DNA of 64,000 nt, taken from positions 15,194 to 79,193 of the forward strand of contig JAYQEA010000003.1 in NCBI GenBank assembly GCA_038138625.1, written 5' to 3'. Source of the stretch: JAQXDR01 sp038138625. Its GTDB lineage: Bacteria; Pseudomonadota; Alphaproteobacteria; Rhodobacterales; Rhodobacteraceae. Both the position numbers and the translations under genes were made by a program. Shown here in pieces: positions 61,712 through 64,000 of this stretch. How positions within the stretch are numbered: position 1 is the stretch's first letter; each line of letters opens with the position of its first letter. The notes beneath the pieces were generated by a model. That model saw nothing but the letters and a program-made list of their open reading frames with translations. It did no database searches and had not been told where the DNA came from.

Positions 61712-62924
61712 TGTAGAAGCAATACGTGCGGATTTTCCGATTTTGTCGCGCGAGGTGAACGGCAAACCGCTTGTTTACCTAGACAACGGCGCATCCGCGC
61801 AGAAGCCACAGGTTGTGATTGATGCAATCACGCGTGCGTATTCCGAGGAATATGCCAATGTGCATCGTGGCCTTCACTTTTTATCAAATCTGGCAACCGA
61901 ACGGTATGAGGCTGTTCGCGGCATTGTTGCACGGTTTCTTGGTGTTCGTGATGAGACCGAGATCGTCCTCAACACTGGCACTACCGAAGGTATCAATATG
62001 GTTGCCTATGGCTGGGCAATGGAAATGTTACAGCCTGGTGACGAGATTGTGCTGTCCGTGATGGAGCATCACGCAAACATAGTCCCCTGGCATTTTCTGC
62101 GAGAACGTATGGGGGTCCATCTGAAATGGGTCGAGACCGCCCCCGATGGGAGCCTGGATGCGCAGGCGATCATAGATGCCATTGGTCCACGAACCCGCCT
62201 TGTCGCGGTGACACAGATGTCCAATGTTTTGGGCACTGTGGTGGATGTCACCGCGATTTCGACGGCGGCACGGGACCGGGGTGTTGCTGTTCTTGTCGAT
62301 GGCAGTCAGGCTGCAGTTCATATGCCTGTTTGTGTAGATGACATCGGGTGCGATTTTTACGCGGTTACGGGACACAAGCTGTATGGTCCGAGCGGATCAG
62401 GAGCGATGTTTGTCCGCAAGGATCGGATGCAAGAAATGCGTCCCTTTATGGGAGGCGGCGATATGATCCGCGAGGTCCACCGTGATTTTGTGACATACAA
62501 TGATGCACCGATGAAGTTCGAAGCCGGCACGCCCGGTATCGTGCAAACCATTGGGCTGGGGACCGCATTGGACTACATGATGGCAACAGGTATGGACAAG
62601 ATCGCCGCGCATGAACAAGATCTGTGTCACTATGCGCGTTTGCGCTTAGATGATCTGAACTGGTTGAATGTGCAAGGTCAGGCCAAAGACAAAGGCGCGA
62701 TCTTTAGCTTCACCTTGGATGGAGCAGCCCATGCCCACGATATTTCTACGATATTGGACAAACGGGGAGTTGCCGTTCGGGCGGGACAACATTGTGCGGG
62801 TCCTTTAATGGAACATCTGGGGGTATCGGCGACCTGCAGGGCATCCTTTGGAATGTACAATACCAGATCCGAGGTAGACGTTCTGGTAGATGCTCTGGAA
62901 CTGGCACACGAGTTGTTTGCATAA
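61704..62924 (+). CDS. sufS: Cysteine desulfurase SufS (group II)
   Basis: A 406-residue PLP enzyme of the SufS/CsdA group. It starts YDVEAIRADFPILSREVNG, has KPLVYLDNGASAQKP and the NVHRGLHFLSNLATERYE block, the PLP lysine in FYAVTGHKLYGPSGSG near residue 226, and the group II active-site loop RAGQHCAGPLMEHLG with the catalytic Cys near 363. The ATG is 8 bases inside the YIP1 gene end; the open frame extends 7 codons more without family likeness. No sufE, sufA or sufT gene follows it here: the next features are a tRNA and a terminator. Confidence 0.95.
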   Translation: MYDVEAIRADFPILSREVNGKPLVYLDNGASAQKPQVVIDAITRAYSEEYANVHRGLHFLSNLATERYEAVRGIVARFLGVRDETEIVLNTGTTEGINMVAYGWAMEMLQPGDEIVLSVMEHHANIVPWHFLRERMGVHLKWVETAPDGSLDAQAIIDAIGPRTRLVAVTQMSNVLGTVVDVTAISTAARDRGVAVLVDGSQAAVHMPVCVDDIGCDFYAVTGHKLYGPSGSGAMFVRKDRMQEMRPFMGGGDMIREVHRDFVTYNDAPMKFEAGTPGIVQTIGLGTALDYMMATGMDKIAAHEQDLCHYARLRLDDLNWLNVQGQAKDKGAIFSFTLDGAAHAHDISTILDKRGVAVRAGQHCAGPLMEHLGVSATCRASFGMYNTRSEVDVLVDALELAHELFA

Positions 62925-62979
62925 CAGCATGATTTGCGATTGCGGGTATTGGGAATTTGTCCTAAGACCCACTTTATAG

Positions 62980-63056
<77 letters not shown>

Positions 63057-63064
63057 AAAAAAAC

Positions 63065-63097
63065 AAGGACTTAGCAAATTTTGCTTGGTCCTTTTTA
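63065..63097 (+). terminator. Strong rho-independent terminator after the tRNA-Arg gene
   Basis: AAGGAC/GTCCTT and an inner AGCAAA/TTTGCT form a long, slightly mismatched stem, followed by TTT. It starts 9 bases after the tRNA CCA end and would end the tRNA transcript and any read-through from sufS. Confidence 0.88.
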
Positions 63098-63166
63098 TTA
63101 CATAGTTCAGTAGTAGTTCGTTTTTTGAGCTGGAAATTTAAACTTGGTAAGATTTTCTGGACGTAG

Positions 63167-63418
63167 GATTTTACCTACACTGTAAAAATCGCCCAACTTC
63201 CACTCATCCCTGCACACTGGATTAACCTTCAGTGTGCTTGCTGTCGCCATCAAGCCAATGTGCCTCTTGCTACATTTATGGCTAAGGGATTGCAGACGAT
63301 CGCACAGATTAAGAACAATTAACGCTGCTCTAACTGTGGTCGGCGCGGCGAGGTTGAATTGGTGATTTATTTCCGTAATGCTGTAGATGTGGAATTGAGT
63401 GAGACTGTAAGGTGTTGA
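63167..63418 (+). pseudogene. Zinc-ribbon ORF interrupted by an in-frame TAA
   Basis: One reading frame runs from a stop at 63164 to TGA at 63416 with a single internal TAA at 63320. Its translation has a first cysteine set QCACCRH (CxxC), about 28 residues with helix-like composition, then immediately after the TAA RCSNCGRRGEVEL (CxxC with Gly), which is the typical order of a small zinc-ribbon protein. No ATG, GTG or TTG start is found upstream of the first cysteine set. The simplest reading is a decayed gene that lost its 5' end and gained a nonsense codon. It lies in AT-richer DNA after the tRNA. Confidence 0.45.
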
Positions 63419-63433
63419 AAGAATAAAGCGTTC

Positions 63434-64000
63434 ATGAATCTTGGTGGTAACGATTTTGCCAATAACGTAAAACTGATCCTCATATCGGTGCCAGCAGTAT
63501 TATTTGCACCCATGTTAATAATTGGCTTTATCGAAACACAGTTTTTGCATGAAGAAGTGATTAGCTTCCAAAATAGAGTGGAGAAAATAATTTACTGGGT
63601 TGTCGTCACCGTTTCGTTCTTCTTTTTAGCACTCTGGAAAATGCACAAAAGCTATGCAACCGCAAAATGGATTAGGGTTAAAGCAAGCCCCGTAAACGAC
63701 TCGCGCGAACAGCAGACAGACGCAACAGCCTTCATAACGGTAACAGTTGCTTGGAAGTTCACATTTGATGGAAAAGAGCATGAAGTGCCCTTCAAATCAT
63801 CAGACCAATTCACACTTGATAGAGAAATCTACTGGAACCCAAAAGCAAACAAAGTGATGATGACCTCTTTCATGAATAAGTTAGCGTTTTTTATTTACGC
63901 AGTTATGACAATTTGGTGCGCTTTAGAAATTGTAAACCAAAGCATTGTGCCACAGCTCACAGAGAACCACTTGTTCATGGTGCTTCCTATTCCTATCGGC
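63434..64000 (+). CDS. DUF3592-like membrane protein, cut by the window end
   Basis: An open frame of at least 189 codons with no stop before the end of the window. It has a hydrophobic segment near residues 13-33 (LILISVPAVLFAPMLIIGFI), a second at about 48-68 (KIIYWVVVTVSFFFLALWKM), a beta-rich region (SYATAKWIRVKASPV, ITVTVAWKFTFDGKEHEVPF, then REIYWNPKANKVMM) and a third hydrophobic segment near 150-168. This order fits DUF3592-like proteins. The codon use is AT-rich, unlike the SUF genes next door. Function unknown; probably part of an accessory island. Confidence 0.7.
   Translation, partial: MNLGGNDFANNVKLILISVPAVLFAPMLIIGFIETQFLHEEVISFQNRVEKIIYWVVVTVSFFFLALWKMHKSYATAKWIRVKASPVNDSREQQTDATAFITVTVAWKFTFDGKEHEVPFKSSDQFTLDREIYWNPKANKVMMTSFMNKLAFFIYAVMTIWCALEIVNQSIVPQLTENHLFMVLPIPIG

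Overview
The window looks like chromosome of a marine alphaproteobacterium of the family Rhodobacteraceae (Roseobacter group). This rests on a complete SUF operon headed by an IscR that lacks the usual cluster cysteines, a TTAGAA-N3-TTCTAA palindrome in front of it, a 55-residue L33, class A RNase P RNA, the SdhE and MarR neighbourhood, and many GTG starts in 1-8 base overlaps. The assignment is an inference from gene content; no rRNA is present.

Layout. 1-5.5 kb: a TVP38/TMEM64 membrane protein, 1.8 kb without a convincing gene, then a MerA/Lpd-like flavoprotein and an orphan histidine kinase. 6-9.4 kb: a tight minus-strand operon (HAD dehalogenase, alpha/beta hydrolase, PLP dehydratase, PcaD-like enol-lactonase). 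9.8-12.8 kb: a MATE exporter convergent with phosphoglucomutase. 13.3-14.4 kb: a lipoprotein gene followed within 2 bases by a 42-residue peptide made of three 11-residue repeats, then a possible 47-residue membrane peptide. 14.5-23.2 kb: housekeeping genes (aspartate aminotransferase, XRE regulator, SdhE, MarR regulator, DUF1194, glyoxalase I, ThyX, LepA), including a GIY-YIG gene broken by a one-base frameshift. 23.7-33.1 kb: the glycogen operon glgB-glgC-glgA-glgX-glgP. 33.5-47.9 kb: PhoD-like phosphatase, TetR regulator with GH43 beta-xylosidase, KefC-type antiporter, Lrp regulator divergent from hppD, a large PilM-like/PilP-like fusion with a hexanucleotide microsatellite, a SIMPL protein, MetY with a foldable leader, and a putative glycosyltransferase. 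48-53 kb: ceramidase-family protein, gatCA, a lipoprotein, an AmpD-like amidase that appears to use a CTG start, rnpB and rpmG. 53.2-62.9 kb: an HD hydrolase and an alpha/beta hydrolase divergent from the SUF operon iscR-nifS-like-sufB-(two small membrane genes)-ybjQ-like-sufC-sufD-YIP1-YIP1-sufS. 63-64 kb: tRNA-Arg(CCG), a strong terminator, then visibly more AT-rich sequence with a nonsense-broken zinc-ribbon ORF and a partial DUF3592-like gene, probably the left end of an island.

Functional themes: glycogen storage (pgm and glg genes), Fe-S cluster biogenesis under probable iron control, amidation of Gln/Asn-tRNA, tyrosine breakdown through HppD, and methionine/cysteine synthesis through MetY. 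The most novel-looking element is the hendecad-repeat peptide gene at 14074. The metY leader, the PilM/PilP fusion and the membrane genes embedded in the SUF operon are also worth attention.
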